From contig JAHBVH010000045.1 in NCBI GenBank assembly GCA_019637645.1, forward strand, positions 8,240 to 72,239: a DNA stretch of 64,000 nucleotides, read 5' to 3'. The notes below the pieces were generated by a model. It did no database searches, was not told the DNA's origin, and saw nothing but the letters and a program-made list of their open reading frames with translations. Origin of the DNA: Caldilineaceae bacterium. Its GTDB lineage: Bacteria > Chloroflexota > Anaerolineae > Caldilineales > Caldilineaceae. Below, in pieces: positions 51,982 through 61,194 of this stretch; the first letter of the stretch is position 1, and each line of letters starts with the position of its first letter. The position numbers were made by a program, and so were the translations under genes.

Positions 51982-53232
51982 TCACAAGTTGGGGCAGGCT
52001 TCGCGAATGACCCCCGTGATATAGTCGATTTCGCCGCGTGACAAGGCGGTGGCGGAAGGTAGATAAAAGCCATCGCGGCAAAGCGCCTCGGCAACGGGGT
52101 AGCGCTCGCCCAGGAACTGTTTCCAATAAACCGGTTGACAGTGCATGGGAATAAAAAAGGTGCGTGTTTCAATACCATTGTCGGCGAGCACCTTGCGCAG
52201 TTGGTCGCGATCCATGCCATAGGCCGCGGCATCAACCAGAATGCCGTACATCCAGTAGACATTCTTGGCCCAACTGGCCTCGGGGGGCGTCTGAATGCCG
52301 GGAATGCCTTGCAGGCGGCTGCTGTAGGCCAGGGCATTCTGGCGGCGTCTTTCCACAAAATCATTGAGCTGTTCCACTTGGGCCAACCCCACCGCGGCTT
52401 GGAGATTGGTCATGCGATAGTTGAAACCCACAAATTTATGCCAAAAGTGGCGCTCGCTGCTAAAGGCATGATCGCGCAGATTCCAGGCCAACTTGGCAAT
52501 GTCGCGCCGATTGGTGGTGACCATGCCGCCTTCGCCCGTGGTGATCAGCTTGTTGCCATAGAAGCTAAAGCCCGCCGCGTCACCCAAACTACCGGTACGG
52601 CGGCCTTTGTACTCGGCCCCGTGGGACTCGGCGGCATCTTCAATGACTGTAATGCCATGGCGTTGGGCGAGTTCCATAAGCGGGTCCATATCGGTCGGGT
52701 GGCCGTAGATATGCACCGGCACAATGGCTTTGGTACGCGGCGTAATTCTGTCCGCTACTTGGTTAAGATCCATCTGCCAATAGGCTGGCTCCATATCGAC
52801 CAAGACCGGTTTTGCCCCACAATAGGTGACGGCATTGGCCGTGGCGATCATAGTAAAGGTGGGGATGATCACTTCGTCCTCTGGCCCTAACCCCAAGGTC
52901 GCCAGGGCCAGGTGCATCGCCACCGTGCCATTCGCACAAGCGATCCCATAACGAACGCCACAGGCCGCGGCAAATTTCGCTTCAAAATCGCGGATAAAGC
53001 TACCGGCAGAAGAGATCCAGTTGGTCTCCACCGCTTGTTGCACATATTTGAGCTCATTGCCGGCCAAGGTTGGTTCGCAAACGGGGATGATGGCGCGGCG
53101 AGTCGATTGATCGGTGCGCTCCTCGAAGTCGGGGATGGGGCGATAACGGACTTTGACTTCGGGGTCTGCCGCCGGAATGATCGCGGCTAGATCACCCATT
53201 TCTTCGAGGGTGAGTTCGGCTGGTTGCAACAT
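51982..53232 (-). CDS. DegT/DnrJ/EryC1/StrS-type PLP-dependent sugar aminotransferase
   Basis: 416 residues. Members convert nucleotide keto-sugars to amino-sugars for glycan or antibiotic synthesis. About 50 extra N-terminal residues precede the usual start (PVCEPTLAGNELKYV). The PLP region has ACANGTVAMHLAL, VIEDAAESHGAEYKGRRTG and the Schiff-base Lys in FSFYGNKLITTGEGG. HKFVGFNYRMTNLQAAVGLAQ and the end ATALSRGEIDYI are typical of perosamine-synthase-like enzymes. It lies 80 bases downstream of the glycosyltransferase group on the same strand. Confidence 0.92.
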   Translation of the reverse strand: MLQPAELTLEEMGDLAAIIPAADPEVKVRYRPIPDFEERTDQSTRRAIIPVCEPTLAGNELKYVQQAVETNWISSAGSFIRDFEAKFAAACGVRYGIACANGTVAMHLALATLGLGPEDEVIIPTFTMIATANAVTYCGAKPVLVDMEPAYWQMDLNQVADRITPRTKAIVPVHIYGHPTDMDPLMELAQRHGITVIEDAAESHGAEYKGRRTGSLGDAAGFSFYGNKLITTGEGGMVTTNRRDIAKLAWNLRDHAFSSERHFWHKFVGFNYRMTNLQAAVGLAQVEQLNDFVERRRQNALAYSSRLQGIPGIQTPPEASWAKNVYWMYGILVDAAAYGMDRDQLRKVLADNGIETRTFFIPMHCQPVYWKQFLGERYPVAEALCRDGFYLPSATALSRGEIDYITGVIREACPNL

Positions 53233-53312
53233 TAGTTTCGATACTTTCCTAGAATAATAAGCGTGGTGGGTTGGCGCTTTTCTGGCTTGTCATCCCAAAT
53301 TATAGCACTAGC

Positions 53313-54065
53313 TTACTGAATCTCCCGAAAGAGACGCCAAATGGTCGCGACATACTTGCGCCCCTTCACCAGATAATCCCATAGGTTGACACCCGTTTTG
53401 CTTTCGCCGGTAGTGCGGGGTACGCAGACGTAAGGAACTTCGCGTAGGTTATACCCCGCTTGGGCCGCGCGACCGAGCAGATCAATACAATATTCGCCAT
53501 AGTCACCCCGGAGGCGCAGGCGCGTAAGGACGGTCGCCCGTGCCGCAATAAAGCCACTGGTATAGTCATGGACCTGATTACCCAGGAGGAAGATGGCAAA
53601 ATGGTTGATGAGCCAGCTCAGGGTGCGCGCCATCCGTCCATGCGCGACATCGGCTCCGCCTGCTATCCAGCGCGAACCAACCGCGACATCAGCCCCCGTT
53701 AGCACTGCCTGGACCAACTTGGGTACATCGGCAGGGGGCATGGAGAGATCACAATCCATCCAGGTGACAATGGCCGCTTGGTGGGTGTGGATCGCTTCGT
53801 CGATCCCCCGCTGGATGGCCGAGGTGAGTCCCTTTTCCCCAACCCGGCGCACGAGAAGCACTTGACGGGTTGGATCTGGGTTGCCTTGGGCGATGAGCTT
53901 TTCCACAACCTCACTCGTGCCATCCGGCGAATTGTCATCGACTACCAAGACAAGGTGGGGCGTAAGCGCACTGGCGAGAATGCCTTGGACTAGCGGCCCA
54001 ATATTTTCGCGCTCGTTGTAGGTCGGTAAGACGGTACAGACTAGGGCGGATGAATCGACACTCAT
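53313..54065 (-). CDS. Family 2 glycosyltransferase, dolichol-phosphate-mannose-synthase type
   Basis: 250 residues. The GT-A fold shows LPTYNERENIGPLVQGIL at the N-terminus, VVDDNSPDGTSEVVE, and WMDCDLSMPPADVPKLV, which holds the metal-binding acid pair. It is soluble or peripheral, with no C-terminal membrane pair, and would make a polyprenyl-phosphate-linked sugar donor. Its start overlaps the methyltransferase gene by four bases, so the two are translationally coupled. The GT-C protein two genes upstream could use the donor. Confidence 0.92.
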   Translation of the reverse strand: MSVDSSALVCTVLPTYNERENIGPLVQGILASALTPHLVLVVDDNSPDGTSEVVEKLIAQGNPDPTRQVLLVRRVGEKGLTSAIQRGIDEAIHTHQAAIVTWMDCDLSMPPADVPKLVQAVLTGADVAVGSRWIAGGADVAHGRMARTLSWLINHFAIFLLGNQVHDYTSGFIAARATVLTRLRLRGDYGEYCIDLLGRAAQAGYNLREVPYVCVPRTTGESKTGVNLWDYLVKGRKYVATIWRLFREIQ

Positions 54066-54859
54066 AGCGGCTTTCTCGCGATCACATAGAGGCTGATGCC
54101 AAAGGGTAAATTACAATGACGGAGGAGACGTGCTTCCCACTGGAGGGCTTGGGCGACTGATTGATTCAGCCGTGGCGCAACCGTGTGGTTGCTGGAATAG
54201 GCCAGCCAATGCCAGCGCTGCAACAGTCGTTGTAAAATGATGGGGGGTGCTAGCAGAAGGTTCGCATAGGTAAACCGTTCGACCTGAAAGGCGGCGGCTT
54301 GTAAGGTCGCCGCGACTTCGGCACGGTGGTAGCGTCGCCCCGTGTTAAAGGCCCGATCATGGGCACTATGTAGCCACGGATGGGCACTGATCCGCAGCAC
54401 AAGGTGGCCGCCTGGCTGCAGGACGCGCCAGCTTTCGCCGAGGGCACCCCGCAAATCCACTTGCCGTTGATCAAAAACATCTAGTGCAACAAGCAAGGCA
54501 AAGTGGTTGTCGCGAAAAGGTAATTGTTGCAGGTCCGCCTGGGTCAGCTCGCCCGTATTTGCGCGTTGCGCGGCAAAGGCCAAGGCCATCCCATTACGGT
54601 CAAGGCCCACACAAGGCTCTGTCGGGGAGCGCTCCTGTAATTCACGGAGAAAAAGCCCAGAGCCACAACCTAGCTCCAGCCGCGGCCCCGGCTGGAGCTG
54701 ACTGTGGGCTAGCAATGTATGGGTGATCGCGCGCATCCCTTGGCTCCAGCCATGGGCTTCGTCCATAGCATAGAGCAGGGGCAGCAGCGTTTGGCGGGGC
54801 TGCGGGGCTGTGGCTGACCGCTGGCGCACCCTGCTGGCTGGTGTGGGTTGGCTACTCAA
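54062..54859 (-). CDS. SAM-dependent methyltransferase
   Basis: 265 residues of the class I methyltransferase fold. Motif I is LELGCGSGLFLREL near residue 62, followed by VGLDRNGMAL, the motif LTQADLQQLPFRDNHFALLVALDV and LQPGGHLVLRIS. The C-terminal part has hydrophobic stretches (NLLLAPPIILQRLL). It overlaps the genes on both sides by 4 and 8 bases within a glycan operon. It may methylate a sugar or a lipid carrier; the substrate is not evident. Confidence 0.88.
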   Translation of the reverse strand: MSSQPTPASRVRQRSATAPQPRQTLLPLLYAMDEAHGWSQGMRAITHTLLAHSQLQPGPRLELGCGSGLFLRELQERSPTEPCVGLDRNGMALAFAAQRANTGELTQADLQQLPFRDNHFALLVALDVFDQRQVDLRGALGESWRVLQPGGHLVLRISAHPWLHSAHDRAFNTGRRYHRAEVAATLQAAAFQVERFTYANLLLAPPIILQRLLQRWHWLAYSSNHTVAPRLNQSVAQALQWEARLLRHCNLPFGISLYVIARKPL

Positions 54860-56882
54860 TCTGGACTTCTCCTAACATCACCCCGGTGCCGGTGGTGGGC
54901 AAGCGTTCCCCGGTTGGTTGGTACAGCCCAATGGCAATGGTATAACTGCCTGGCGGTAAATCGGCTGGGAGCGCCAATTGATACTCATCGAGAATTTCCC
55001 AACCTGCTTGCCAGCGTGAGGTTGGCAGCGAGCCGCCGCCTGGTTGGCTATCCTGCCCGGTGACGCGACTGCTGTTGCCCGCGGCGTCCACCTGGCGCAA
55101 GTGGGTAAAGACTGTCCAGTCCGCGCGGGGGGTGGCGGTGACTCGCCAATATAGCTGGAGATAGAGAACTGTGCCAACCTGTAACGGTGTCGGCTGGAGA
55201 TCATAGCCAATAAGATCGATCCCATCGCCCAAAGTGGTGGCAAATTCGTGTTGGGGTTTTCGCTGCGTAACGGTGCCCGCGGCCCGTTCGTAAAGCCGCG
55301 CGTAGGGATTGCCTTGGCTGTCCTGAATTTCGGTGGTAACCGTGGCCGTGGGGAAGAGGCTGGGCAAAAGGAGGCGTGTCCGAAAATCTTCATGCTCGAT
55401 CACGGCGTACGCTTCGGCGCTCCTTGTCTGCTGGGCGGCAAAGGGAAAGATCTGGCGGCCATCAAAGGTGACCGGTGGTTGGGCTGCTGTGGGCGCGCGC
55501 GTCGTCCAAGCAAAGGCCAGCGTCGCATGGTCAGCACTGCGCGGGGTTAAGTAGAGGGGGGTAGTCGCCTGCGCGGCCATGGTTTGCCCTACTTGCCACA
55601 GTCCTACATCAAAGGCGTAGAAGAGATCGGGCAGCCGCGCCCACCGCACAAAGTAATTGTAGCTTTCTGTCACACCCCCGCCGATGAAGAGCACCAGGGC
55701 CAACCAGTGCGCATAGGGTGCTCGGCGTGGTCGCCATTGCCAGAGCCGATCGAGGCCAATGGCACAGAGGAGAGCTGTGGGCGCGGCGGCCCCTAAAATG
55801 CGATGAAAGTGGGGGGCATATTCACTGAGGATGCCAGGAAGCAACAGCCCGCCAAGGCCGATCAGGGGAATGGCATAGGCGGGTTGTCGGCAGCGCCAGA
55901 GCGCTAAGGCTAGCCCCAGATAAAAGGGGAGCGCCAGCCAGACGCTGAGGGCGGGCAGCCCTGGTACATTGCGGCGCGGATCGAGATCGCCTGATGCACC
56001 GAGCGGGCCAAACATTTTCGCCGTGGCCCAAAGCGCCGCACCCACGCCACTATCAGCGGGACTGCTGGTCTCGCCCACAATGCTCAATTGCGCGGGCCGT
56101 GTCAAAACCAGCTCTACATGGTTGACAATAAACCAGCCCAACGGGGCAAAGAGCAGCAACGCGATGCCAGCCGTTACTGCGCTGCCTAAGAAGTGCTGCC
56201 GGATGGATGGTGTGGGTGCGGCGCTTTGCGGTGACCGGTTTTGGTCCAAGCGTAGCCAAGCCATGGTGGGGATCAGGAGAAAGGGGATGATCCACGCGCC
56301 TTGGTAGGTATACATGGCCGCGGCCAAAACAAGCCCACTCAGGGCAAAGCTCCACCAACGGCCTGTGCGCCAGCCGTGCAGAAAAAAATAAGTAGCCGCG
56401 CTCCATTGCAGGGGAACGAGAATCGGCTCGATGCCCATGCGGCTAAAGTGGAGATGCCAACGCATGATCGTTAGCACCGCCGCGGCCCACAAGGGAAAGG
56501 CTACCGAAAGCGTCAGCCGTGGTCTTGTTAGCAGCCGTATTTCATGGGCCAGCCCATAGAGGGCCAAAATCCCCAAGAGGCCAAAGCAGACGGCTGTCAG
56601 GCGCATGGCAAGCGGTCCCGCACTGCCGCCAAAGAGCGGAACGATAGCAAACATGAGCGCATTCGCATAGGCATTCAGTGGGGGGACACCAAAGTTGCCC
56701 TCTAAAAAGATCGGGCGATAGGCGGGGTCGGTTAAGATGCGCCAAGCCTCTAAGCCTTCAAAGGCTTCGTCAAAGTGGAAACCAGGCGGGAGCGTTTGAA
56801 TCTGCCAGAGACGTAGCCCAAGCGCTAGCCCCATTAATAATAGTAAGCGCCATAAGTGTTTGGATGATCCGCGTAATGACAT
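54852..56882 (-). CDS. GT-C family membrane glycosyltransferase, ArnT/PMT-like, with extracellular C-terminal domain
   Basis: 676 residues. About eleven membrane helices lie between residues 10 and 420. The first external loop has HFDEAFEGLEAW, in which Asp-Glu is the catalytic position of ArnT/PMT-type enzymes that use polyprenyl-linked sugars. Residues about 420-676 are a soluble beta-rich domain (DGIDLIGYDLQPTPLQVGTV; LPPGSYTIAIGLYQPTGERLP) found in Chloroflexota members. It is the first gene of the operon and is preceded by a strong terminator of the gene upstream. It probably glycosylates proteins or lipids on the outer face. Confidence 0.85.
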   Translation of the reverse strand: MSLRGSSKHLWRLLLLMGLALGLRLWQIQTLPPGFHFDEAFEGLEAWRILTDPAYRPIFLEGNFGVPPLNAYANALMFAIVPLFGGSAGPLAMRLTAVCFGLLGILALYGLAHEIRLLTRPRLTLSVAFPLWAAAVLTIMRWHLHFSRMGIEPILVPLQWSAATYFFLHGWRTGRWWSFALSGLVLAAAMYTYQGAWIIPFLLIPTMAWLRLDQNRSPQSAAPTPSIRQHFLGSAVTAGIALLLFAPLGWFIVNHVELVLTRPAQLSIVGETSSPADSGVGAALWATAKMFGPLGASGDLDPRRNVPGLPALSVWLALPFYLGLALALWRCRQPAYAIPLIGLGGLLLPGILSEYAPHFHRILGAAAPTALLCAIGLDRLWQWRPRRAPYAHWLALVLFIGGGVTESYNYFVRWARLPDLFYAFDVGLWQVGQTMAAQATTPLYLTPRSADHATLAFAWTTRAPTAAQPPVTFDGRQIFPFAAQQTRSAEAYAVIEHEDFRTRLLLPSLFPTATVTTEIQDSQGNPYARLYERAAGTVTQRKPQHEFATTLGDGIDLIGYDLQPTPLQVGTVLYLQLYWRVTATPRADWTVFTHLRQVDAAGNSSRVTGQDSQPGGGSLPTSRWQAGWEILDEYQLALPADLPPGSYTIAIGLYQPTGERLPTTGTGVMLGEVQIE

Positions 56883-56906
56883 AGGCAGGGAATCATACCA
56901 TACAAC

Positions 56907-56943
56907 AAAAAAACGGGACAGTTGCGCAACTGTCCCGTTTTTC
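56907..56943. terminator. Strong bidirectional Rho-independent terminator
   Basis: A perfect 15-bp palindrome (AAACGGGACAGTTGC at 56911-56925, complement to 56940) is flanked by A and T runs. It ends the CBM48 gene before the glycan operon starts on the same strand. Confidence 0.92.
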
Positions 56944-56963
56944 TCAGCGCTAGGGTAAGGTGG

Positions 56964-57419
56964 TTATGCAGCCACGCGGACTGGCTTGGGGGTTCGTTTG
57001 CGATTATTTTCGCGCACGTCATAGGCTGGGAATTTGACAAGATATTCAGTTTGGGTTGGCCGTTGACGGGTGGGTAGTGAGTCCTGGACCAACGCACCCT
57101 TTTCTTCCATCACCGTCACGGGCAATTCGGCATAGACGACACTGTTATCGGTACCATAGCTGCCTTGGGCGAAGCCATCGGCGTTGTAATCGGTCTTCCA
57201 CTGGCCATCAATGATATAGCGGAATTGATAGTGCTGGCCCACGGGTAGATCGACCACAGCCCGCCAAACACCGTCGCGTGCTTGATACATTGGGGTCGCC
57301 TTTTCATCCCAATCATTAAAGTCGCCGACAAGGAAAATGCGATCTGCCCATAAGCAAGAGGGCAACTCAAAACTGACCCGAACATGACCTGGGCATGGAG
57401 ACGATTGTTTCTGAATCAT
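56964..57419 (-). CDS. Stand-alone CBM48 / glycogen-binding (isoamylase N-terminal-like) protein
   Basis: 151 residues. The whole recognisable part, about 10-100, is a CBM48/AMPK-type domain: VRVSFELPSC, FLVGDFNDWDEKATPM, VWRAVVDLPVGQHYQFRYII and DGQWKTDYNAD. Usually this domain is attached to glycogen branching or debranching enzymes; here no catalytic domain follows. The C-terminal 45 residues are basic (RENNRKRTPKPVRV) and hydrophilic. It is a single-gene transcript ended by a strong terminator. A regulatory or scaffold role in glycogen metabolism is possible but not shown. Confidence 0.85.
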   Translation of the reverse strand: MIQKQSSPCPGHVRVSFELPSCLWADRIFLVGDFNDWDEKATPMYQARDGVWRAVVDLPVGQHYQFRYIIDGQWKTDYNADGFAQGSYGTDNSVVYAELPVTVMEEKGALVQDSLPTRQRPTQTEYLVKFPAYDVRENNRKRTPKPVRVAA

Positions 57420-58045
57420 TGTACTGCTCCTTTGGCCTTACAGCTACTTCCAACACTTTCATGGAACTTGGACGCTACAGGAACACCCTGATACACGTAG
57501 TACACAGCCAAGTGTGGGGGTATTTTAGAAAAGTCCTTGGTTAAAAATCAAAAAATAAGTTCGATTTTGTGGGTGCATACGACTGGTGCATACGGTCCTT
57601 CATGATCCTGTGGCTTCATTTCTCAAAGTGTAGAAGTGTGCCGTCCTTTCTGCCCTAGCCTATCAGGCGTCCGTGGAAGGGACTGGTCTAGGTTGCCATG
57701 GAATCCTTCGATGGGATTCTTGCGTTCATCCACCATTATCTTACGAATCGTTCCGAAAAACAAGAGACTTTTGTTTAAAGTTTGGTTAATATTTATTGGG
57801 TATGTTGAACAATTGTGACCGATTATTAGCGGATTAACAGAAGAAATCATCCAATTGGTGAGAATGATCATGGGCAGTTCGCACAATGATTCCCTGCAGC
57901 GATTTAGCGCTGCCCAATGATTCCCTGCAGCGATTTAGCGCTGCCCAATGATTTTGTTGCCTTCACCTGCTGAGTTGTCACCCTGACGCATCCCAGGTAC
58001 AATAAGCGAGCGAATGGTCAACCGCTAAGTCCACACCTATGGTCT
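57420..58045. other. Intergenic region, 626 bp, with a 31-bp direct repeat
   Basis: The 31-bp unit starting CAATGATTCCCTGCAGCG is repeated at 57884-57914 and 57915-57945, with a partial third start. A minus-strand frame at 57623-57886 has no family likeness and no ribosome-binding site and is not annotated. The promoters of the CBM48 and YbaK genes must lie here. Confidence 0.6.
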
Positions 58046-58537
58046 ATGAATGAATTACCACCAGTCGCCATTGCGTTGGCGGCAAGCCACATTCCCTATC
58101 GGCTCTTTCGCCATACCGGCCCTGTTCATTCCCTAGCAGAGGCAGCCCAAGCGCGCGGCCAGCACCCAAGCCAAGTGGTGCGCACGATTCTCTTTCGCCT
58201 GCGTAGCGCTGACTATTTCTTGGTGCTCATGGCTGGCCCCGGCCAGATCGATTGGCGGGCCTTGCGCCGCTTTGTCGGCCAATCACGCCTGACCTTGGCA
58301 ACCGAGGCCGAAGTACTCCAGATCACCGGCTACGTCATTGGCGCGGTGGCACCCTTTGGCCTGCCCCAACCCTTGCGCGTCTTGGTCGATGAGAGTGTTC
58401 TTGCCCAAGCCGAAGTCTCCATCGGCTCGGGCCAACGGGGGGTGGCTGTCATTCTGACGGTGCCCGATCTTATGGCCGCGCTCGGTAGCGCCGAGGTCGG
58501 CCACTTTGGGGTCGTTGCGCCAACGGACGAACGTTAG
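58046..58537 (+). CDS. YbaK/ProX-type aminoacyl-tRNA deacylase
   Basis: 163 residues of the YbaK/EbsC family, which removes wrongly attached amino acids from tRNA (for example Cys-tRNA(Pro)). The visible motifs are HSLAEAAQARGQHPSQVVRTILFR with the family Lys replaced by Arg, TLATEAEVLQITGYVIGAV and PFGLPQPLRVLVDES, plus IGSGQRGVAVIL. The replacement of the catalytic-site Lys (normally VxKTLxxx) by Arg may change specificity. There is no clear ribosome-binding site. The gene is isolated. Confidence 0.88.
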   Translation: MNELPPVAIALAASHIPYRLFRHTGPVHSLAEAAQARGQHPSQVVRTILFRLRSADYFLVLMAGPGQIDWRALRRFVGQSRLTLATEAEVLQITGYVIGAVAPFGLPQPLRVLVDESVLAQAEVSIGSGQRGVAVILTVPDLMAALGSAEVGHFGVVAPTDER

Positions 58538-58558
58538 GTCGAACTGCTACTAGAAACC

Positions 58559-58660
58559 AGCGGTGCCGGGGACGGGCCACAGATTGGTCCCCATTGGCGG
58601 CACAGTTGGCCCGTCCCCGGCACCGCTGTGTGACACGGTTGGCCCGTCCCCGGCACCGCT
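58559..58660. repeat. GC-rich hairpin and direct repeat
   Basis: The 21-nt arm starting AGCGGTGCCGGGGACGG (58559-58579) has exact complements at 58607-58627 and 58640-58660. The last two are direct repeats 33 bp apart. It could form alternative hairpins after the YbaK gene and acts as a possible terminator. Confidence 0.85.
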
Positions 58661-58723
58661 GTGTGACATGGTCCCCGGCACGTTTACAAAACCAGAGGAA
58701 CAGAACCCAAGAGGAGAAGCCCT

Positions 58724-59605
58724 ATGCCCCAGCGTATTAACCGCGCCATTGAACTTTTAGAACAAGGTCAGCCAATCTACTACACCGGTGGCCATACCGG
58801 CCATCTGTTAACCTATGCACAAGGGGTGGCCGATGCTGCCACCTGGGCCGACTACATCAATATTGGTATGGAGCACGGCGCGTTTAACATGGCCGGGCTT
58901 GATGACTATATGCGTGGCCTCGTAGATGGCGGCCCGACCCGCAGCGGCCACCGCACCCCCGCCGTGATTGTAGAAGCTCCGGTCGAGGGCGTTGATGCCG
59001 CGCATGTTCGCTATAACAGTTGGCAATTCCGCCAAATCTTGGCCCGCGGCGTCCATGGTATTCTGCTCTGCCAAGCTGAAAGCGCGGCCGCAGTACGCGC
59101 CTTTGTGGAAGCCTGTCGCTACCCGATCCACCAACTGGGGCGTGATCAGGGTCTGGGCGAAGGGCGGCGGGGGGTCGGTTCGGAACCATCCGCCGCACCC
59201 ATTTGGGGGCTAGACCGCGATGGCTATCTGCGCAAGGCCGAACCGTGGCCGCTCAACCCTGAAGGCGAGCTGCTATTGGGCCTCAAGATCGAATCGGCTG
59301 CGGCCATTCCTCACATTGAAGCGATCCTCAGTGTCCCCGGCATTGGCTTTGCCGAAATGGGACCCGGCGACCTGAGCCTCTCCCTGGGGTATTGGCAATT
59401 ACCACGCCCCCTGCCGCCCATCATGATCGAAGTGCGCGAACGGGTGATGGCCGCGTGCCGCGCGAACAATATTGCCTTCCTGGAAGGGGTGACGCCTGAA
59501 AATGCCCTAGACCGGATCGATGCCGGGGTACGCGTGGTGGGCGGCCACAACGAAGCCATTGCCCAACAAGGCCGCGCCCACACCGGGCGGACGATGCTGG
59601 TGTAA
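58724..59605 (+). CDS. HpcH/HpaI aldolase family protein
   Basis: 293 residues of the HpcH/HpaI aldolase/citrate-lyase TIM barrel, which cleaves or forms C-C bonds of 2-keto acids with a divalent metal. The motifs are YINIGMEHGAFNM near residue 45 (usual D-x-EH), ILARGVHGILLCQAES, LGLKIESAAAIPHIEAIL with the metal-binding Glu, and GIGFAEMGPGDLSLSLGY with the metal-binding Asp. AGAGGAG precedes the ATG. A 25-residue insertion near 145-175 (QGLGEGRRGVGSEPS) is found in some members. The substrate is unknown. It converges on the DMFase-like gene. Confidence 0.88.
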   Translation: MPQRINRAIELLEQGQPIYYTGGHTGHLLTYAQGVADAATWADYINIGMEHGAFNMAGLDDYMRGLVDGGPTRSGHRTPAVIVEAPVEGVDAAHVRYNSWQFRQILARGVHGILLCQAESAAAVRAFVEACRYPIHQLGRDQGLGEGRRGVGSEPSAAPIWGLDRDGYLRKAEPWPLNPEGELLLGLKIESAAAIPHIEAILSVPGIGFAEMGPGDLSLSLGYWQLPRPLPPIMIEVRERVMAACRANNIAFLEGVTPENALDRIDAGVRVVGGHNEAIAQQGRAHTGRTMLV

Positions 59606-59606
59606 T

Positions 59607-61148
59607 CTAACCTAACTGTTCCAATACATTCTTCGTAACCTGCTGAATGAGCGGATCCTGATCCAGGCCATAGGCCCAGTCGGTGGAGCCGACGTTAAAG
59701 ACGGTGCCTTGACCGCGGGTAAAGTAGCCCATGACGGCATGCCCGTGGGCGAGCCGGGCGACGTTGGCGGGCGAGGCCTCGCCAAAGAGGCCCATGGCGA
59801 GGCTTTCGAGATCGCCGGGGCCATCGGGGTCGGCCCAAATGGCTTTGGGAATTTCGCTGTAAGCGGCTGTTTGCGAGAGGAGCCGCGCGGGCGCGGTCGC
59901 CAAGATGGTAAAACCGGCGGGTGTGCTGTCGGTGTAGGTCGGCACGGGCAAGCCATTGTCCAACGTCAGCGCACAGCCATCGACCTCGTACCCAACCACA
60001 TACGCGCCCAAGCCCAAGGCATCGCCATAGTGCAGATCCGTCCCGGCAAAGGCCCAATGCTCGGGCCGGTAGACGGTGTACGCGCCCGAGGAGCGGGGGG
60101 TGCCACCACCGACGCGGGCATAACCGCCATGGGTAAAGCTCAGTCCAATGGTGGTACTCTCGGGTCGCCCAATCAACGGGCTGGACCAAAAGCTCGTCAG
60201 CCGCGCCTGTTCGGCGGTGCCCATGACAGGATCCTTGAGGTGGGCCTGCCCTTTGTAACAGACCATAGTCTGGCCTTCATCCGCAAGCCGCACCTGCCAA
60301 AAAGAGGTATTGCCCGAAAAGATGGCATGGTTGCCACCCGCTTCGACAAAGGCATCGATCGTGTCGCGCATGGCCCACGACCAATATTCGTCATGCCCCA
60401 CGCTCAGCAGCAGCTTATAGCCGTCGAGCACTGTGGGCCGCAATTCCAGATCACTGTTGACGGCATAGTCGAGCGCCAGCCCATTGCGCTCGGCCCACTG
60501 GACAAAGCGGCGCTCCCAATTATGCCAGCCCCCCGAAGCACACCAGAGTGGATACTGGTTCGTCTTCAGATACGCTAGCAAACGATGATGTTCGGGGTCG
60601 CCAGCGGGCTCAATGCTGGCAACCCGGCCATCATAGGCCGCGGCTGGGCGGGTGACAAAGCCCCGCTCCAGGGGGCGTTGAAAGGAAACCTGGGTCGCGC
60701 CGGTGTAGAGACAGTGGCCGCCCCATTTGTTATAGGCTTGGTAGGTGTTGGTGCTGAGGACTAGCAACCGTGAAGCTGTGCGCCCCGGGTGGGCCGTCCG
60801 CACCACAAAGCAGGCATGGCTGGTGGCTGCCGGGCCGGTTACGCCATGGGCTTGGAAGGTCACTTCATAGAAGCCGCTCGGCCAATCCGTGGGAATGCGC
60901 AGCGCAAAAGTCACCGGCCAGCCACAGCCTTTGGCATAGGCATCGGCGGGGGTTGGCTGTTCGCGGCCAGGAAGCTGGTCACGTCGCCAGACGACGATGC
61001 GTTCTTTGCCAATGCGGGCGATCTCCGCGGCAAAGGTCGGCGTGCGTGCCGAACAGTGCAAGGTCACTTCCTCGCCAGGTAAATAACTCTGGCGGCCTGG
61101 GTAGCCCTCAACGGCCAATGCAAGTGTGTTATATTCTACAGGTGCCAT
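59607..61148 (-). CDS. N,N-dimethylformamidase large-subunit-like protein
   Basis: 513 residues. The C-terminal part matches the large-subunit domain of N,N-dimethylformamidase: SVGHDEYWSWAMRDTIDAF, GGNHAIFSGNTSFWQVRL and LLVLSTNTYQAYNKWGGHCLY. A beta-sandwich at residues 10-125 precedes it. The known enzyme is a glutamine-amidotransferase-like hydrolase with an iron site and a small subunit; I do not see a small-subunit gene here. Many relatives act on unknown amides. The start at 61148 has AAAGG nine bases upstream; a longer frame overlaps the MFS gene. It lies 46 bases after the MFS gene and is probably co-transcribed. Confidence 0.8.
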   Translation of the reverse strand: MAPVEYNTLALAVEGYPGRQSYLPGEEVTLHCSARTPTFAAEIARIGKERIVVWRRDQLPGREQPTPADAYAKGCGWPVTFALRIPTDWPSGFYEVTFQAHGVTGPAATSHACFVVRTAHPGRTASRLLVLSTNTYQAYNKWGGHCLYTGATQVSFQRPLERGFVTRPAAAYDGRVASIEPAGDPEHHRLLAYLKTNQYPLWCASGGWHNWERRFVQWAERNGLALDYAVNSDLELRPTVLDGYKLLLSVGHDEYWSWAMRDTIDAFVEAGGNHAIFSGNTSFWQVRLADEGQTMVCYKGQAHLKDPVMGTAEQARLTSFWSSPLIGRPESTTIGLSFTHGGYARVGGGTPRSSGAYTVYRPEHWAFAGTDLHYGDALGLGAYVVGYEVDGCALTLDNGLPVPTYTDSTPAGFTILATAPARLLSQTAAYSEIPKAIWADPDGPGDLESLAMGLFGEASPANVARLAHGHAVMGYFTRGQGTVFNVGSTDWAYGLDQDPLIQQVTKNVLEQLG

Positions 61149-61194
61149 CGGTATCGCCTTTCTGCTGTCGCGCCGCTTACCCACGGCCATTCGC

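Noticed and set aside
57623..57886. 87-codon minus-strand frame that could be a transposase remnant
   Set aside because: No transposase motif, no terminal inverted repeats and no target duplication were found.
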